Source: Piromyces finnis (taxonomy: Eukaryota; Neocallimastigomycota; Neocallimastigomycetes; Neocallimastigales; Neocallimastigaceae). Taken from it: a DNA stretch of 64,000 nt. Positions 62,052 through 64,000 of the stretch are shown in pieces. The notes below the pieces were generated by a model. It made no database searches. It was not told the origin of the DNA and worked only from the letters and a program-made list of their open reading frames with translations. Location: positions 715,001 to 779,000 of the forward strand of contig MCFH01000014.1 of assembly GCA_002104945.1 (NCBI GenBank), in the 5' to 3' direction. The translations under genes were made by a program, and so were the position numbers. Every line of letters begins with the position of its first letter. The stretch's first letter is position 1.

Positions 62052-64000
62052 TAATAATAATACATTAATGAATTAAATAATTTCTATTCAGTATATTTTA
62101 TTATAGTAAAAAAAAAAAAGTTAAAATCAATTCATTAGATCTACATTTTAAATAATAACAATAACAATAATAAAAGAACAAACAAACATACTATATTAAC
62201 TACTCATTAATTAAAATATTTATTATTATAATATTTTAATATATTGTAGGATAAATAATATATATATATATATACTAATGAAATCTCTATCAAAACTAAT
62301 TTATATATAATATACCTCTTTTTTTTTTTTTAGAATTTATTAATTAATAATAGAAATAAAATTCTATTTTTTGTAATGTTTTTTGTTTTATATTTTTTAT
62401 AGATTAAGATATAAATCACAAGAACATTGAAATATATATATATATATAATAATAAAAAATAAAAATAAAAAATACAATAAATAATAAAAATCAACCATTT
62501 TAAATATATTATATGTAGTAACAATCAAAGTATAATTTTTTTTTTTTTTCATTTTGATATTTTTTGTTTCCAATTAGTCGTATGAAAAAAATAAAATGTT
62601 TTTTTTTATATATTATTATAAATAAAAAGCAAGCTATTTATTTAGTTTTTTTTTTTTTTGCTTTAAACAGATATTAAAGTTAATTTTTTTTTTTTAACTT
62701 TTATGTTGTTACTTGTTACTGTTTTATTCTTTTTGGTAAAATAAATAACTTTATTCAATAGAATTTCTATATGGCCAAAATCTTTTTTTTAAAGTCTTCT
62801 AAGAATTTTAAAAAAGAAATGGTTTTATTCTGTTTGTGTTACATTTCAAAATGATATCATAACAATATTGAAATCTAATAATAATTAAGGTTCAATATTT
62901 TATTAATTTAGAGAATATACAAACAATTGACATTTTATTGTAAAACCTTAATTTATACTAAAATTTAGTTATTTTCAATATCAAAAAAAAGGATGCTTTG
63001 GAAATTACAAATGTATATAAAAGAATTTAATATATTAAATTAATATAAATTCTAAAACTTTATTTACTATAAAATTTTATCCTTCCGTTTTTATTATTCG
63101 TTTAACCGCGATTTTATTATTATTTTTATTATTATTATTATTTTAAAAGAAATAATGGATAGAAAGGCAATTAAGAATTAAAAAAAGAGAGAGAAAAAAA
63201 GGAATTTAATGTATGCTTTTTTTTTTTTTAATAAATATCTAAATGATAAAGATTATTTTCTTTTTAAAGATTATAATCTCCAACTTTATTGTAATGTTAA
63301 ATTATTCATATTATTAATTTATTGTATACAAATAATTAATAACAGTATAATAATGATAATATACTATGATAGAAATTGAAAATTTGGTATTACTCTTGCT
63401 TTTTTTTTTTATTTTACTTTAGTTTTTATATATTTATTTTAATAGAAATTTTATTAGAATAGTAATAATTATAATAATAAAAAAAGAAATATTGATACTA
63501 TAGAATAATAAAAGTTACAAGGTAAAGTAAATAATAAATAATATTACTGTGCTATTACTAATAAATATTTAATACTATTTAATAAATAATGCAAATAAAT
63601 ATATAATATTTATTAATAATAATTAATAATAATATTTAATAGTAAATAATAATATAAACATTAAATAATAATTAATAAACAATAATAAAAAGCTAAGTAT
63701 TATTTTTATTAATCCCTATTTTTATATAATATTATATTATATATCTAAAAAATTATGAATAATGATAGAAAACTGTGACTTATACAATTTTTTAAAAGGG
63801 ATAAAAAAATAAATATAAATAAAGTTTATTTTTAATTAAAACCATCATTTAATTTAATTTAAAAAAAATGAATAGAATCATTTTCACTAAATTTTAATTC
63901 TTTTTTTTTTTTTGCTATATAAAATAAAAAAAAGAAGTCACTTTTCCTCTTTTTTTTTTTAAATTTAAATAGAATTTAAAAAAAAAATAATACTTTTGTT
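62052..64000. other. AT-rich 3' flank, no gene seen
   Basis: Poly-T and poly-A runs throughout and no reading frame of note. A polyadenylation region for the phosphatase gene must lie in its first few hundred bases; AATAA-like signals are too common here to pick one. Confidence 0.5.

Overview
The window is very AT-rich eukaryotic DNA, most likely from an anaerobic gut fungus (Neocallimastigomycota). The main reason is the gene at 58447-62051, which carries eight fungal non-catalytic/dockerin (CBM10-type) modules, Thr-rich linkers and a CBM1-like C-terminus. A dead dockerin module lies at 48070-48330. Short GT-AG introns, long AAT/ATT tracts encoding poly-Asn, and A/T homopolymers fit the same origin.

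Layout. 1-7 kb: an RCC1-like gene (2901-4055, minus, five exons) lies between two copies of a ~1.48 kb duplication. A 537-bp tRNA-related SINE-like retroposon interrupts the second copy, and the first copy preserves the empty site. 8-9 kb: a broken Cys-rich membrane-protein gene and dispersed repeats. 10-38.4 kb: a nested stack of Ty3/gypsy-type LTR retrotransposons. The oldest layers are a decayed Asn-rich element (9961-14938) and a decayed element 'C' (14939-38403, in pieces). C has been split by two solo LTRs, by a full-length chromodomain element 'D' (17875-24390, TSD CCTAG), and by a minus-strand, apparently non-coding LTR element 'L' (25377-37913, TSD ATAGG). L was in turn split by an intact element 'B' (28911-35100, TSD GTTAG). 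D and B each have one uninterrupted gag-pol ORF and LTRs identical by eye apart from one indel each, so both are recent. 39.3-47 kb: a tRNA-Trp gene, a long repeat copy, a 1.2-kb palindrome around an AAT tract, a solo LTR and a copia-type gag relic. 48-53 kb: a pseudogene of a PI-PLC X-domain protein with a dead dockerin, partly copied as a ~1.03 kb inverted duplication, and a decayed Asn-rich gag. 54-56 kb: a second long repeat copy and a tRNA-Trp pseudogene. 58.4-62.05 kb: the dockerin-rich metallophosphatase gene. The rest is AT-rich intergenic sequence.

Most notable results. (1) In B, L and D the 10-11 bases just inside the 5' LTR (the primer-binding site) are the exact reverse complement of a stretch inside the same LTR, 35-40 bases after a TATAAATA box. 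This is the layout expected for Tf1-type self-primed reverse transcription. (2) Element L appears non-autonomous but keeps the priming signals and the pre-LTR sequence of B, and carries an array of about eight palindromic hairpin units with compensatory base changes. (3) The metallophosphatase has eight dockerins plus a CBM1-like module, and there is a second, dead, dockerin-bearing lipase-like gene. All statements come from reading the sequence by eye; no alignments or database searches were run.
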